64,000 nucleotides of DNA from Jaltomata sinuosa. Its lineage: Eukaryota > Streptophyta > Magnoliopsida > Solanales > Solanaceae. Each line of letters starts with the position of its first letter. Positions within the stretch are counted from its first letter, which is position 1. Shown here piece by piece: positions 44,298 through 57,574 of the stretch. Position numbers and translations under genes: made by a program. The DNA lies in assembly GCA_003996215.1 (NCBI GenBank), contig QJPP01001937.1, forward strand, positions 1 to 64,000, read 5' to 3'. Below the pieces are notes generated by a model that saw nothing but the letters and a program-made list of their open reading frames with translations, was not told the origin of the DNA and did not search any database.

Positions 44298-46156
44298 AGC
44301 TCCGGCGTCCTATAAGGCCCAGGAGACAGGATCCATGGAAGGTCACACCCGTATACCCCTACTACACCATATACCTTCTCTCCGGCACTCCCAGCATGTA
44401 GCCCCTGGTCCGGAATGGCGAGGTCCATGGAGGCCCCCGACCAACATACTAGATTCCCCGTAATCTCAAAAATCCCCAAGTAAAGCTGCCCGGAGGGTAT
44501 CTGGGTCTAAATCAGTAAATCAAATAGTTCTAGTACACGGCCCTGCCGAGCCTAGTATTATCACAGAAGCTATAGTAAAACAAGTCTAGCCCTCGGCCCT
44601 GCCGAGCCTAGTATTAGTAGAAATAGTGATAAAAAATTATTTTTATTTTCTCTTACCCCAAGAAGATCCGTTAAAATGGTACTAAACCTCTTTGCAATCA
44701 TTTTTACCAAAAATGGGCCCCACGACCATGCAGGTTATAAAAATCATTCAATAGAAGGCCCGAAGCCAAAACCGTAGTAAAATTATGTATAAACTCTCTA
44801 TATGCATGATAAATGGTGTACACAATCACAACAGTGGCCCACGGCCCACAATCAACCTATCGGCCCTGCACAGGCTCCAATCATTCTACAGCACAGATAG
44901 CCATCTCTATAATAGTAATAACGATGTCCGGGACTCACGGACATTCCCAATAACCCACCATCTATTTTTCATAGTCAATACAAGGCCACACAGGACCACA
45001 AGGGTGATAATATTGTCTATAATAAATACTGCAAACATCGGAGGAAAGAAACGAATTGAACATGAAGAAGCGGTCAAGGTCTGTGGTGTCAAGCTAATAA
45101 ACCCAACCCAAGGATGACCATTAATATAATTTTATCCTATATATGCGAAGTATAGAAGAGTTAGACCGTAACCTACCTGTCGTCCGATAACAAGCTCGAA
45201 CCTCTCCAGAAAAAAAGCTCCAAAATAAAATCAAACTCGAACTCGAGCTTGAATAACTTAACGTAGATAATTAATTTCCTTTTCAGTAATCGAATAATAG
45301 TGTCAAAACGTTTTCCCTCAAAACAATTCTCCACGTAAGCATATATACATATATAGTACCGACCAAACATAGTAAGCTTAATTGAGGAATGTGGAAGATA
45401 TATTTAGCGCGAAAATAATAGTAGTATCAATTCTACAATGTTAAATATATATCAAGGCAACACATTGGATTAGGTAATTGAAAGGTTGACATGTGGCAGC
45501 CCACTAATAATAATAACTTTGTTATCCATCTTCTCCACTTCCACGTGAAAGTGGAGGACTTGATGGCACATAATTCTTATCTCGATATGTAAGTACTTGG
45601 GTATTGCATAAGTTCGTGGTAAAATAAATATAACTTTTTGAATATATCATAATTAATAGAAATTCATTTTAAATAAAACCTACTATATCATAATAATAAT
45701 TTTTTACATAACAAAGTTTACTATGTCCGTTAAAAATATTAATAATTAATAAAACTCTTATAAAATAAATACATACACAAATATGTCACATCAAGAGTAT
45801 TTTTCATAAATATTTAAAATATTTTAGGAAGGCAATAAAAATATAACTTCTCACCAAATTCAACTTTCAAATCAAATATGCGCGATGTTAATAAAATTCT
45901 CAATTTTAGGCTCGCAAGCCTTTGCTAAGGGACGAAGGTTAAGGTCATACGATCGCAAATCACTATCGCACAATTTCAATAACTCAACTCTTAAGACTCA
46001 ACTCTAAGACAGGGAAATGGCCATAACGACCAAACGAACGGCCAGGTCACCAAACCACCGGTCCCAGCAAGCCATATATGACTTGGGGGCGCTACAGGCA
46101 AGCTCTAACGGTACAAGAAATGCGTAACCACGGGAATGATCGGAAGGGTCATTACA
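44298..46156 (-). repeat. Gypsy D 3' LTR, truncated
   Basis: Matches 51706-53114 of the 5' LTR, then continues with the U3 end to the boundary TTACA at 46156. The part equivalent to 50622-51705 is missing. The shared tail with the solo LTR at 22904-25426 (GGTCATTACA) confirms the right boundary. Confidence 0.9.
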
Positions 46157-46235
46157 TCATCCAATACTAAAAAGGACTTTCATCCTCGAAAGTCAAGGAC
46201 AAGTAAGTACCTGAAGGCTCAAACAGCTGCGGATA

Positions 46236-47640
46236 TTAAACTCGCATATGTCTCTCGGTCTCCGAGGTAGCCTCCTCGATAGGACGATGCCTCCACTGAA
46301 CTTTCACAACCGGAATCTCCCTAGATCTCAACTTCCTAACATCTCTGGCTAGTATAGCAACCGGCTCCTCAACAAAGGATAAACTCTCATCCAACTGAAC
46401 CAAATCCCAATGCAGCATATGAGACTCGTCTAGAACATACCAGAGCAACACCAAAATATGAAATACAGGATGTATAGCTAAAAACATCGGAGGCAAGGCT
46501 AACTGATAAGCAACACTACCAATCTTCTGGAGAATCTCAAACTGCCCAATGTACCTGGGGCTAAGCTTGCCTCGCCGACCAAATCTCATCACGCCCTTCA
46601 TGGGAAACACACGAAGGAATACCAAATCACCAACACTGAACTCCAAGGCACAAAGTCTACGATCAGCGTAGCTCTTGTGCCTACTATGAGCTGCTCAAAG
46701 TCTACCCTGGATCATTCTAACTCGATCTAAGGAATCCCGAAGTAAATCTGTACTCTGTGGGCTAGACTCCAACCCATCGAACTAACCAACCAGCGATCTG
46801 CAATGCCTACCATACAATGCCTCGAAAGGTGCCATGCCAATGCTCGAGTGGAAGCTATTATTATATGCAAACTCGGCCAAAGGCATAAACTGATCCCAAG
46901 AACCTCCAAAGTCAAGAACACAGGCCCGAAGCATGTCCTCCAGGACCTGAATGGTCCTCCCGGACTAGCCATCTATCTGAGGGTGGAAAGAAGTACTAAG
47001 CTGAACCTCTGTACCCAAATCTCGCTGAATAGCCCTCCAAAACTGAGATGTGAACTGTGTGTCGCGGTCTGAAATGATAGAAGCTGGGACCTCATGCAAC
47101 CGAACAATCTCACGAATGATCTGAGCTAACCTCTCTGCACCATAAGAAGTCTGAACCGACAATAATGTGCTTACTTAGTCAGCTTATCAACAATCACCCA
47201 TATGGAATCAAACCCACGAGAAGTACGAGGCAAACCAACAACAAAGTCCATAGTAATCCCTTCCCACTTCCACTCAGGAATGGGAATTCGCTGCATCAAA
47301 CCACCAGGTCTTATGTGCTCGAACTTCACCTGCTGACAGTTCAAGTACCGAGATACAAACTCTGTCACATCCCGCTTCATACCACTCCACCAGTAAAGCT
47401 GTCTCAAATCTCTATACATCTTCGTTGTTCCAGGATGAATGGAGTATCTACTACAATGCACCTCACGAAATATCAACTGAACCAAATCTTCAATCCTCGG
47501 AACATAAAGGCGACTGTAGAACCTCAGAATACCATCAGAACCCAAAGTAGCCTGGCTGGCCTGACCCCGAACTACCTGATTGTGAAGGTCACACAAATTC
47601 TGATCCTTAAACTATCGGCTCTAAATCTGATCAACTAGAG
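46236..47640 (-). pseudogene. Gypsy D integrase with chromodomain-like tail
   Basis: In sense the zinc finger and core begin in the 141-codon frame ending at 47171: REVHCSRYSIHPG, YLNCQQVKFEHIRP, ITMDFVVGLPRTSRGFDSIW. The second Asp is in ISDRDTQFTSQF (46965-47162, family DRGTQF). The core then continues in another frame at 46727-46972. The C-terminal module (46236-46646) has FSVGDLVFLRVFPMKGVMRF, YIGQFEIL and IHPVFHIL. The chromodomain-like end reads KVQWRHRPIEEAT. It would insert the cDNA; the chromodomain is thought to bias targeting to heterochromatin in this group. Confidence 0.9.
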
Positions 47641-49110
47641 TAGAACGAACCTCAATACTGGCAAGAACTCTGCTAGGATCCGACAAGTTAAGCCTAACCA
47701 AATGGTTAGCCAAGGACTGGATGTCCAAGGCCAATGGTCGCTCAGAAACTAAAAGTGAAGCTAGGCTGCCCATACTCATTGCCTTCTGACTCAAGGCATC
47801 TACTACCACGTTTTCCTTGCCCGGAGGATAAAGAATGGTGAAATTATAGTCCTTCAGTAGCTCAATCCATCTCCTTTGCCTCGATTTCAGCTCTCTCTAA
47901 CTCATAATGTACTGAAGACTATGATGATCGGTGAATATCTCACAATGAACTCCATATAAATAGTGCCTCCAGATCTTGAGCGCGAAGACTACCGACGCAA
48001 ACTTTAAGTCATGAGTGGGGTAATTGAGCTCGTGAACTTTCAGCTTCCTCGACGCATATGCTATCACTCAACCTTGCTATATCAATACCCAATCAAGACC
48101 AACCCTGTAAGCATCACAATCATGGAGAATCTCGACCCTCAACCGGCAAAGTCAAAGCTAGAGCTGAAGTCAATAAGGCCTTAAGCCTCTGGAAGCTATC
48201 CTCGCACTGATCCGACCACTGAAATGGGACATCCTTCCTAGTCAGCAAAGTCAAGAGTGCTGCTATGGAAGAAAATCCCTAAACGAACCGTCTGTAGTAA
48301 CCTACTAACCCAACAAAGTTGCAAACTTCAGTAGCAGTAGAAGGTCTAGGCCAATCACAAACCGCTGAAATCTTTCCCTGATCAACCCTAATCCCATCCT
48401 TAGACACCACGGGCCCTAGGAATGCAACTAACTCAAGCCAAAACTCGCACTTTTAGAACTTGGCATAAAGCCGATGATCTCTCAAAGTATTGAGTATAAT
48501 CCTCAAGTTTTTCTCATGCTCATCTCTACTCCAAGAGTATACAAAGATGTTATCTATGAAAACTATCACAAATGAGTCCAAATACGTGCCAAGCACCCTT
48601 TGCATCAAGTTCATAAAGGCTGCAGGGGCATTAGTCAACCGAAAAGACATCAGCAGGAACTTATAATGGACATAACGTATCCTAAATACTGTCTTAGGGA
48701 TGTCCTCCACCCTAATCCTCAACTGATGGTAGCCGTACCTCAAATCAATATTCGAAAATATGGATGAACCCTGAAGCTGATCAAACAAGTCATCAATCCT
48801 TGGCATCGGATACCTATTCTTCACTGTCACCCTATTCAGCTGTTGATAATCAATACACATCCGCATCGACTCATCTTTCTTCTTCATAAATAGAATAGGA
48901 GCACCCCAATACGACACACTCGGTCTAATAAAACCCTTAGCTAACAGATCCTAGAGCTGCTCTTTAAGCTCCCTCAACTCAGTAGGAGCTATACTGTAAG
49001 GAGAAATAGAAATGGTCCTGGTGCCCGGCTCTAACTCAATAGAGAAATCAATATCTCTCTCAGGTGGAAGGCCTGGAAGGTCGGTAGGGAACACATCTAA
49101 GAAATCTATA
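47641..49110 (-). pseudogene. Gypsy D reverse transcriptase and RNase H
   Basis: RT is clearest in the 154-codon frame 48453-48917: ILFMKKKDESMRMCIDYQQL, FSNIDLRYGYHQLRIRVEDI and the active-site box FIDNIFVYS. The family box is FIDDILVYS, so the second catalytic Asp is Asn (a G to A change in the sense strand). RNase H follows in other frames at about 47880-48150 (YPTHDL, FTDHHSLQY), and the linker with VVDALSQKAMSMGSLASL lies at 47621-47809. The N-terminal RT part (ISIPPY-like) lies near 49000. Confidence 0.9.
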
Positions 49111-49252
49111 ACCACAGGAACTAACTCAGGGGAAGAAGGGTCGAACTAGCATCTCGAACATATGCTAGATAAGCCAAACACTCGTGGGAAATCAATTTCC
49201 TAGCTCAAATACAAGAGATGATCCCAGACGTTATGCGGCTGACAGAACCCTT

Positions 49253-49620
49253 TCATACAACCGAGAATGCGCCAGGCACGGCTATGGTAACGGTCTTGGC
49301 ATAACAATCCAAAATTACACAATGAGGGGATAACCAGTCCATGCCCAGAATGACATCAAAGTCTAACATATCAAGAATTATCAAATCACCCCAAGTCTCA
49401 ATATCTCCAACAGAAATCATACAGGATATCACAACCCGATCCACTACTAAAGAATCTCCTACTGGGGTCGAAACAGATACAAGTACAGTTAACAGCTCAC
49501 TAGTCAATACCAAGCAAGGCAAATAGTAGGCAAAAATATACGAGAAAGTGGATCCAGGATCAAATAAAGCATAAGCTAGTCGACAGCATATGGAAATCAT
49601 ACATGTGATCAGAGCATCTG
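49253..49620 (-). pseudogene. Gypsy D protease
   Basis: 115 codons. The active-site segment is ALFDPGSTFSYIFAYYL (residues about 10-26), followed by VSVSTPVGDSLVVDRVV, LDFDVILGMDWLSPHCVILD and CYAKTVTIAVPG. All blocks of the gypsy protease are present. The frame ends early at 49253. Confidence 0.9.
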
Positions 49621-49639
49621 AGGCCTCTACCTTCGGTCT

Positions 49640-50600
49640 CCCAAGGACTGCATAAAACTGATGACGACCACCACCTGAACGACCGCTATCCCTACCACAT
49701 GTCCTACCACGCTGGGCACCACCTCTAGCCTGACCTCCACCCCCTCTAACTAGTGGCTGGACTGCATGGATAGGCTAAGCCGGCTGAGCGATTGGCTGAA
49801 CTGTACCCCACTAGGGGAAATCTCTAGCATAATGACCGACAACACTGCAATCATAGCAGGGCCCTGATGGCTTAAACTATCGAGATGAACTTGCAGAACC
49901 TGCATGGCCACCATAGCCTGATACCTCAGAAACTGAACCTCTCGGAGTCTGACCACTGTAACCCTACTGGTTACTCTGTCCTTGCTAAAATTGAGAGCTA
50001 CCAGAAGCCTGAAGTGAAGCCTGAACTGGTCGACTAAACTGACCATGGTACTGTTGTGGCTGATAACCTCGGCCCTACTGGCTTGAACCTCTACCACTAT
50101 GATGGGAGCCATTGTAGCTGCTCTAGTGACGGGACCTCTTATCCCTAGCCCCGAGATCATGACAGTGCAAATCCTCTATGGTACGGGTATAATTTGCGAT
50201 AGCCTGAAATGATCAACCACCGGCAACTAATATCTCAGTTTGCTTCCTAATCTTTATCTGCAGCCCCCAAACAAATCTGCGGACTCTACCAGGCTCTGTA
50301 GGCATGATCATAGCCCTAAATGGAGCAAGCTGGTGAAAGCGGGTCTCGTATTCAGATATGGTCATAGAACCCTGGATAAGTCATGTAAACTGCTCTCGTA
50401 CGAACCATCCATGGGAGAATGAACTAGAATAAGTGAGATTTCAGGAAAACATCAAGGATAATACGCACGATATAGAGGCAATAAGAGAGTAGTATTTCCT
50501 AAGATGCCACTGTAGCCTCCTTAAGATTGAGTACGGATATCTCTGCCTCGATCCGTGAGACTCTACTAGACATTGGCTCCTATATCGATGACACCGATGA
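49640..50600 (-). pseudogene. Gypsy D Gag, N-terminal half missing
   Basis: Only about 0.96 kb separate the protease from the PBS, against about 1.6 kb in A and C. The remaining segment encodes the end of the Gag domain (around 50250-50425, with LAPFRAMIMPTEPGRVRRFV and IRKQTEIL readable), a Gln/Ser/Gly-rich linker, a damaged CCHC region near 49815-49880, and a basic Gly/Arg tail near 49690-49740. The capsid N-terminal half has been lost by internal deletion. Confidence 0.8.
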
Positions 50601-50604
50601 ACCT

Positions 50605-50621
50605 GGGCTCTGATACCAAAC
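50605..50621 (-). promoter_or_regulatory. Gypsy D primer binding site
   Basis: In sense TTTGGTATCAGAGCCC directly follows the 5' LTR. It matches the initiator Met-tRNA PBS very well and fixes the element's orientation. Confidence 0.9.
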
Positions 50622-53114
50622 TGTCACGATCCAATTTCCTGGTCAAGATGGCACCTACAACCCCCTCAGTAGGCAAACCAATCCCCGTAGCCCAGAACGG
50701 TTAGTAATAGCTACTATCTAACAAGAAAGCGGAGGAAGCATAATATAAGCGAAATCAAGGAAAATAAGATAAAGAAATAAGCAACAGGAATGTATAAGCG
50801 GAAACTAAACTAAACCCAAAACTTGGTATCATAGTATAAGAGTCGGAACTAAGTATACAGAGTACAAAAGGGTCCAAAAGAATATATACATATGTCTCTG
50901 AATGATAAAGGAGTACATAATACAGAAGATGAACTAAAGCTAAGCCCCAACCATGAAGAGCTCACCATCAGTCTCGGATAGTCCAAAAATACCTCGCACG
51001 AGGTAGCACAGTCAGCAGCGAGAACTAACACTCGGATCTGCACCCAAAGATGCAGAAGTGTAGTATGAGCACCAATTGTGAAGCAACTGGTACCCAGTAG
51101 GTATCATAGGTCAACTGGGCACATATAAGATAAAAGAGCAGTAATAAGAAGAATAGAAACAAGTAGTCACTGAAAATAATGAAGGAGCACACTGAAGCTA
51201 GTACGGAAGGAATACAACCAAGATAACACACATGGCTAGCTATTAGAATACCAATCACATGTGAAAGAAAGAAATACGTACACGGGATCCTTGCAATAAC
51301 AAGTATATAAAGAAGGGTCTAAAAAGTAGGCGGTATACCGGTAACCTCAATGAAAAGAGAAGGATCAGGCGAATAACGAAAGTCATGCTCGGATACAGAA
51401 TACTATCATCCGAATAAGCATACTAATCTCAATCAATATATACCGACTGGAAGCCAAAGTACAACCTTATCAAATCCAATGTCGAGTAACCATAATAGGG
51501 ACAATATTACAAGTTAATAAAAATAAGCCTACCTACAGTCCCACGGGATGTCCATACACCCGAGGAACACAAGCAAGTGAAGACAAACCCTCTGGTATCC
51601 CATACTACCGAAGCATACAATGAGCAAACAGCAAACAAGGATGGAACCTCAAATAATATGATAATGTGATGAACTAGGTAAAATAATACTAATGTATGCT
51701 ACCCTCTTCCGGCATACGATAAGGCCCAGAAGATAGGATCCATGGAAGGTCACACCCGTATACCCTTACTACACCGCATACCCTCCCTCCGGCACTCCCA
51801 GCACAAAGCCCCTGGTCCGGAATGGCGAGGTTTATGAAGTCCCCCGACCAACATATTAGATGCCCCACAATTTCTAAATTCCCAAGTAAAGTTGTCCGGC
51901 GGGTATCCGGGTCTTAATCAGTAAATTAAATGGTTCTAGTGCACGGCCCCACCGAGCCTAGTATTATCAAAGAAGCTATAGTAAAACAAGTCTATCCCTC
52001 GGCCCCGCCGAGCTTAGTATTAGTAGAAATGGTGATAAAACATCCTCTTTATTTTCTCTTACCCCAAGAAGATCCGTTAAAATGGTACTAAACCTCTTTG
52101 CAATCATTTTTACCAAAAATGGGCCCCACGGCCATACAGGTTATAGAAATCATTCAATAGAAGGCCCGAAGCCAAAACCGTAGTAAAATTATGTATAAAC
52201 TCTCTAAATGCATGATAAATGGTGTACACAATCACAACAGTGGCCCACGGCCCACAATCAACCTATCGGCCCTGCACATGCTCCAATCATTCTACAGCAC
52301 AGATAGCCATCTTTATAATAGTAATAACGATGTCCCGGACTCACAGACATTCCCAATAACTCACCATCTATGTTCCAGAGTCAATACAAAGCCACACAGG
52401 ACCACAAGCATGATTATATCGTCTATAACAAATACTACAAACATCGGAGGAAAGAAACAAATTGAACATGAAGAAGCGGTCAAGGTCTGTGGTGTCAAGC
52501 TAATAAACCCAACCCAAGGATGACCATTAATACAATTTTATACTATATATGCGAAGTAAATAAGATTTAGACCGTAACCTACCTGTCATTCGATGAGAAG
52601 CTCGAACCTCTCCAGAAAAAAAAGCTCCAAAACAAAATCAAACTCGAACTCGAGCTTGAATAACTTGACGTAGATAATTAATTTTCTTTTCAGTAATCGA
52701 ATAATGGTGTCAAAACGTTTTCCCTTAAAACAATTCTCCACGTAAGCATATATACATATATAGTACCAACCAAACATAGTAAGCTTAATTGAGGAATGTG
52801 GCAGATATATTTACGAGAAAATATTAGTAGTATCAATTCTACAATGTTTAATATATACAAGGCAACACATTGGATTAGGTAATTGAAAGGTTGACATGTG
52901 GCAGCCCACTAATAATAATAACATTGTTGTCCATCTTCTCCACTTCCACGTGGAAGTGGAGGACTTGATGGCACATAATTCTTATCTCGATATGTAAGTA
53001 CTCAGATATTGCATAAGTTTGTGGTAAAATAAATATAACTTTTTGAATATATCATAATTAATAAAAAATTATTTTAAATGAAACCTATTTTATCATAATA
53101 ATAATTTTTAACAT
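50622..53114 (-). repeat. Gypsy D 5' LTR, interrupted by the Tat element
   Basis: Starts TGTCACGATCC on the plus strand and follows the solo LTR and the D 3' LTR up to ATAATTTTTAACAT at 53114. The equivalent of the final 0.44 kb (45713-46156 in the other LTR) is absent. Instead the Tat LTR begins. Confidence 0.9.
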
Positions 53115-56100
53115 TGTTTTATCGCATTTTTCACTTTCTTTTGTTTGAAAAGAAAAGCAACTTCATTTTAAAATTATTTTTAACTTGAATTAAACTTGAA
53201 AACTTATAAAAAATTCTCAAACTTAAATAAAACAGAGTTGTCACTTAATTTTTTTAAGAAAAATCAAGAAAACTTTTGAAAAATATTCAAAAGATTTAAA
53301 ACATATAAAAACATTTTGAATTTAAGAAATCTAGGTAAGAAGTTCATATTAACATTTTGAGAAGGGTTTTAAGGCACTCGAAATGTCCGCTAACACGCGG
53401 TTATCTGGCTCTTTTTTTAACTCATTTTTTCTTTGACTAACTTGTAAAAAATGGGAATTTATTGAGTAAAGAAAAATATTTTTTATAAAAAAAGGGTACT
53501 AATTTGTAAAAGAATGATAAGTGATTTTCGAATAGTTTTTGCAAGTAAACTTAATGATAATATCTCCAAAAATTGAACAAGGTTTCAAAAATTAGATTTA
53601 GGTAAATAAATCCGCACATAAAACATATAGTACTCCGAAGAGAATTTAACAAAGCTAATAAAAGAGTTAGCGTTTACAAAGTCCGAAATAATATTAAAAA
53701 ACCAAAGCTAAACTAAGGAAAAATGAGAAGTTGGGTTTAGGCACTTAGGCCCAGACCCCTACAAATGTCCGTTGGACTACCAAATATTTGGGTTAAGCCC
53801 ATTCAAATTTCACTCTGCTCCTTAGGCCTTCCCTGTATATTAGCTTTCGTGTGTGATACTTAGACCACACTTATTTTCTTCAAATATTAACCTCTTTTTG
53901 GGGACTTGAATAGGCTGACTCGAGATGTAGTTGGGCCTCCTTGGCCCATTGGAGTATATGCACAAAGGGAAGAGGCCCGTATTTAGACTCCAGCAGGTGT
54001 CACGTGCAAACCAAAATGAAAAAAGTAGATAATTAGCATATGGGAGGGAGTTCAAAAAAGGGTCTAAGCAAATAAACACATAGACTTGCAACACATAGTG
54101 ATTTTATAATTGCCACAAAATAAAAATGATCATCCTAAGTAAACGATGGTCGTAAGAGATTGAATATTAAGCTCCAGAGAGGAGAAAACAAAATAAAAGA
54201 GGTACATCTGCTTCCCTATTCTTAGAAGAAATAATTAACCAATGCATAAGATTCCAGACAAAGGGAAAAAGATGATTCTCAGCTATAGGAAACCGATTCT
54301 TAATCCGTAATCTCATTTAAAGACGAAATGTTTAAGATAGAAAGAATATCCAGTGATGCAACCAAATCACAAAAATGGAAAGAACGAGCAGGCATGGACA
54401 AAACAACTGAACCCTCAAAACTCTTTACGCCTCCAAGAGAACTTAGTAAACTAGTGAAGCTAGCGGGGGTAACAATAACATTTAATCAATTAGGTTTGAA
54501 AAGAGTAATTTGATACTCGCGACTAGAATATTAAGCATGTGAACCAGACAAAATTTGAGTTTCTTTGCTAAGCTTGAACTAGTTTATGCAAGCTTCCCAA
54601 TATGGATAGAGAATAAAAAAAAGGGAGAAAGCAAACACAATGCTTTATAACACCTTGAACTATATGGGAAAAACAAGGCAAATTCTTTTGGAGCTTAAAA
54701 CTTTCTCAAATAGTTCTACTGATGCATTAGGGAGGACAACAAACCATTGTCAAAGTTCTATGGAAATAAGAAAATGCTTAATCATGAACTGATATTAAGA
54801 ACCAAGGAACAGGAAAACAGGAAGAGGGTGAGATTTTTTTGCTTAAGGAAACACCACTGGACGGTTACAAAATGGCTGCTCAAAGAGGATTCTAAAAAAA
54901 ATGGCCTTTGGGCAAAGAATTCCTCACTGTGACTTGCTCTAGAAAGATTCGATCTTTAAGACTTGCTTGAAACAAACCATGGGTTTTGCACAGTAACATG
55001 GCAACACATTCATCAACTCAGGTCGTTGACCTTCACTGTTGGCAGAACATTAGTTTGCAAAGGTTATATAGAAGAGGAGAAAAAAGAAATTGTTGGTATG
55101 AAAAAATTCAAAGCCAGATAACGATTCATTCCTCCTGTCATTAATCATGAGGGAAATTGGATGAATCTATGAAAGGAAAAGAAATGAAATCCATCTTCTA
55201 CTCTTATAGATATGGTGAAATTCAACAAGTAATTCAACTTATATTCTATAATCACGACAGGAAAGAAAGTACAACTATGAAGGCATTTAGAGCTTCCAGT
55301 AGGATTCTTGGAGACAAAAACAAACAACCATGAAGTTCTTCTTCGTCCCCTCTCCTTTTATCATAAGGAAAGGCTGAGGAGTATTCCTAAAGGAAGGATG
55401 ACTTCATCCTTTCGTAGTTCTTACTTGATATTTAGAATCAAGAAGACCTACAGGGAGTCCTTGGCCTAGAATAGACTCAAATTAGTGGTAGCAATCATTT
55501 ACCCATACTCATTTAGACACGCACACAGTCACAATTTAGCAAGAACAAGGCAAAATTTCACAACCTCTTAGACTCAGTTACATATAAATTCTTAGCACAA
55601 CGATCAGGTTTCATTCAAGGATATTTAGACTTACGATTATGACATGCTTAAGATATTAAAATGGAATAGGTGACTCACAATGTCGTGATCCATTTAGGGA
55701 CTAGTGAAAACATGAATCAAACACAATATAGCACGGTTTGAGATACATAACGAATTAGACCTTTGCATTTCACACAACAACTTAAAAACAAGGAAACCAC
55801 GAAATTACATCCTATTTTATGGACTTTGACAGTAGTTTGGGACAAAATTCAAACTATAATGAGGTTCAATTTCTCTCCAACGCCCTTCAATCTTTGGTAA
55901 AGGCTAAGGAATGACCCCGAAGATCGAACTTATCATTCTTTAATGAATCTTGTTAGCATTGTAAATTAAGGAAACTCTTCAAGAATATTTCCATCTATAC
56001 ACATTCACGCAATCAGAAATAGTAGGAACAACAGAGAACAGAAATTCCAAAGCTAATGAGAATCAAAACAGACTATTTACCTCCCAAACTAGCATTAAAG

Positions 56101-56803
56101 GCTTAACATTCATAAACTTTAAGCAAACAACTTCACAACTCTAAGTTCGATGGGAAAGACTTGAACTAACATACAATGTCTCACCACCTTGTTCTCATTT
56201 CCTCGTAACAACAATCAAATATTTTCCAAAACAAGACCAGCCTAAAACCAACAACATCTGACTATTTCTAATGAAAAGATTAAAAAAAATAGAGGAAGGT
56301 GGAAAGAAATATTACCTGTTCTTGAGCAGCGACTGAGACGTTAAGCTTCGTTGGAAAATTCTTCCACCACCGAAACTTAAAACGATTGCGCCGGAACTTG
56401 AATCTTTTTTGTGTATTTCCTCTTGAAAACTTTTGTGTATTGAATAATTAAGAATAATTATACTAACAAACATATAATCATCTTATTAAACATAATTGAC
56501 TTACTTAAAATCAAAGAAATACTCGTACAAATATTCCTTGATTTTTAAATCAAATTTTGAGAGAAATTGAGCACATTTTGAACTTTAAACAAGGTTTTCG
56601 CTTAAAACAATTTTCAAAATATTTCTTTAAGTAAAATTTATATACCCTTATATAATTGAATATAGAGTATACGCATTTCACTTAACCTTAAATTAATTTT
56701 GAGAACCTTAAAATTTTATAAAGGAAATTATTTCAAAATTATTTAAAATAGTAGAAGCTCGAAATTAATGATGAATGTGGAGGGAAAAAATTGGGTGTAA
56801 ACA
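53115..56803 (-). repeat. Tat 3' LTR (putative, 3.69 kb)
   Basis: Plus-strand ends are TGTTTTATCG (53115) and GTGTAAACA (56803), giving an inverted TGTTT/AAACA pair. The right end abuts a good PPT, and the left end abuts the broken D LTR. AT-rich, with no convincing ORF. The block TAACACGCGGTTATC at about 53391 follows GGCACTCGAAATGTCCGC, a type of motif I have seen in Tat/Ogre LTRs. The second LTR is not in the window, so the boundaries rest on the terminal motif, the PPT and the interrupted D LTR. Confidence 0.75.
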
Positions 56804-56820
56804 ACTACCCCTCCCTTTGG
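56804..56820 (-). promoter_or_regulatory. Tat polypurine tract
   Basis: In sense CCAAAGGGAGGGGTAGT directly precedes the LTR start TGTTTACACCC. Confidence 0.8.
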
Positions 56821-57539
56821 ATAGGGTGGATTTAAGGAACCCTGGGCAAAGGGAATTGACGTTTCTAATTTTGTCCGACCACAAATTTATCTCTTGGAAG
56901 CGGTTGGTTCTTGGCATAAATTTCAAGGAATTATGGCCGAACCCTAGTATCGTTTTCCTACATATCTCAGGTTATATGAGAATTTAGGCCGTTTTTAGTT
57001 CAACACGCTTGATTTTACGCACGATTTTTTAAAGAATTCCAAACTATTTCAGTTTCAGAGTACGGAGAAACCAAAAAGCTGGGAAAAAAAGGATTGGGGA
57101 GAGTTTGGAATGCAGCCGAGTTTTCAAAACAGAGCCCGCCTACATATCCCAAGGCTTTAGGAATCAGGCTGCTTGTAGTTTGACTCAATCAGTGGAAAAG
57201 ATAGTCTTTATGTTGAGAGAACCTTTGGCTCGGGATGAGTGACGAATAATTTGAGTTAGAGGTTTGTAACCTCTCAACTATGAATGTGGTGCACTTCACA
57301 CCCATAAATAAGATTTTACCTGGACATAATTTCTAAAACTCGAGGTGTATCATCACCCGGATTTGAAAAGAAGGAATATTGCTTCCAGCGTGAGTTTAGA
57401 AAATACCCTGGATGCGAAACTAAGACCCAAAGATAGGAAATAGCCACATGCCTTCTGACAGGGGTATGGTTTGATGGTGGTGAAAGTCGTTCCTCAGCTT
57501 GCGTCAAAAGAGTTTGATATTCCCCTTCGGACTATGTCC
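56821..57539. other. Tat 3' region, non-coding part next to the LTR
   Basis: Contains two copies of the CTACATATC...AGGxTxxxTxTAG motif (about 56955-56990 and 57130-57178) that recur at 60965-61015 and 61068-61112. No ORF was recognised. Confidence 0.55.
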
Positions 57540-57574
57540 CAGTTTGCTGCTAAGAAAAAGTTTCACATTTTGAT

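Larger units (their letters stand above)
44298..53114 (-). mobile_element. Ty3/gypsy element D (chromovirus-like)
   Basis: Minus-strand element with, in sense, a 5' LTR (50622-53114, outer end interrupted), PBS, shortened gag, protease, RT, RNase H, integrase with chromodomain-like tail, and a 3' LTR (44298-46156, outer end missing). It belongs to the same LTR family as the solo LTR at 22904-25426. It is inactive through stops, frameshifts and an RT active-site change. Its 5' LTR is interrupted by the Tat element at 53115. Confidence 0.92.

Noticed and set aside
50605..50621. tRNA-like sequence
   Set aside because: Only the ~12-17 nt complementary to initiator Met-tRNA is present, as expected for a primer binding site. 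No cloverleaf could be drawn here or elsewhere in the window.
44785..52523. Two very similar 110-codon + strand frames (44785-45117 and 52191-52523)
   Set aside because: They are the same piece of the D LTR read antisense in both LTRs. Their similarity is explained by the LTR repeat, and no protein motif is visible.
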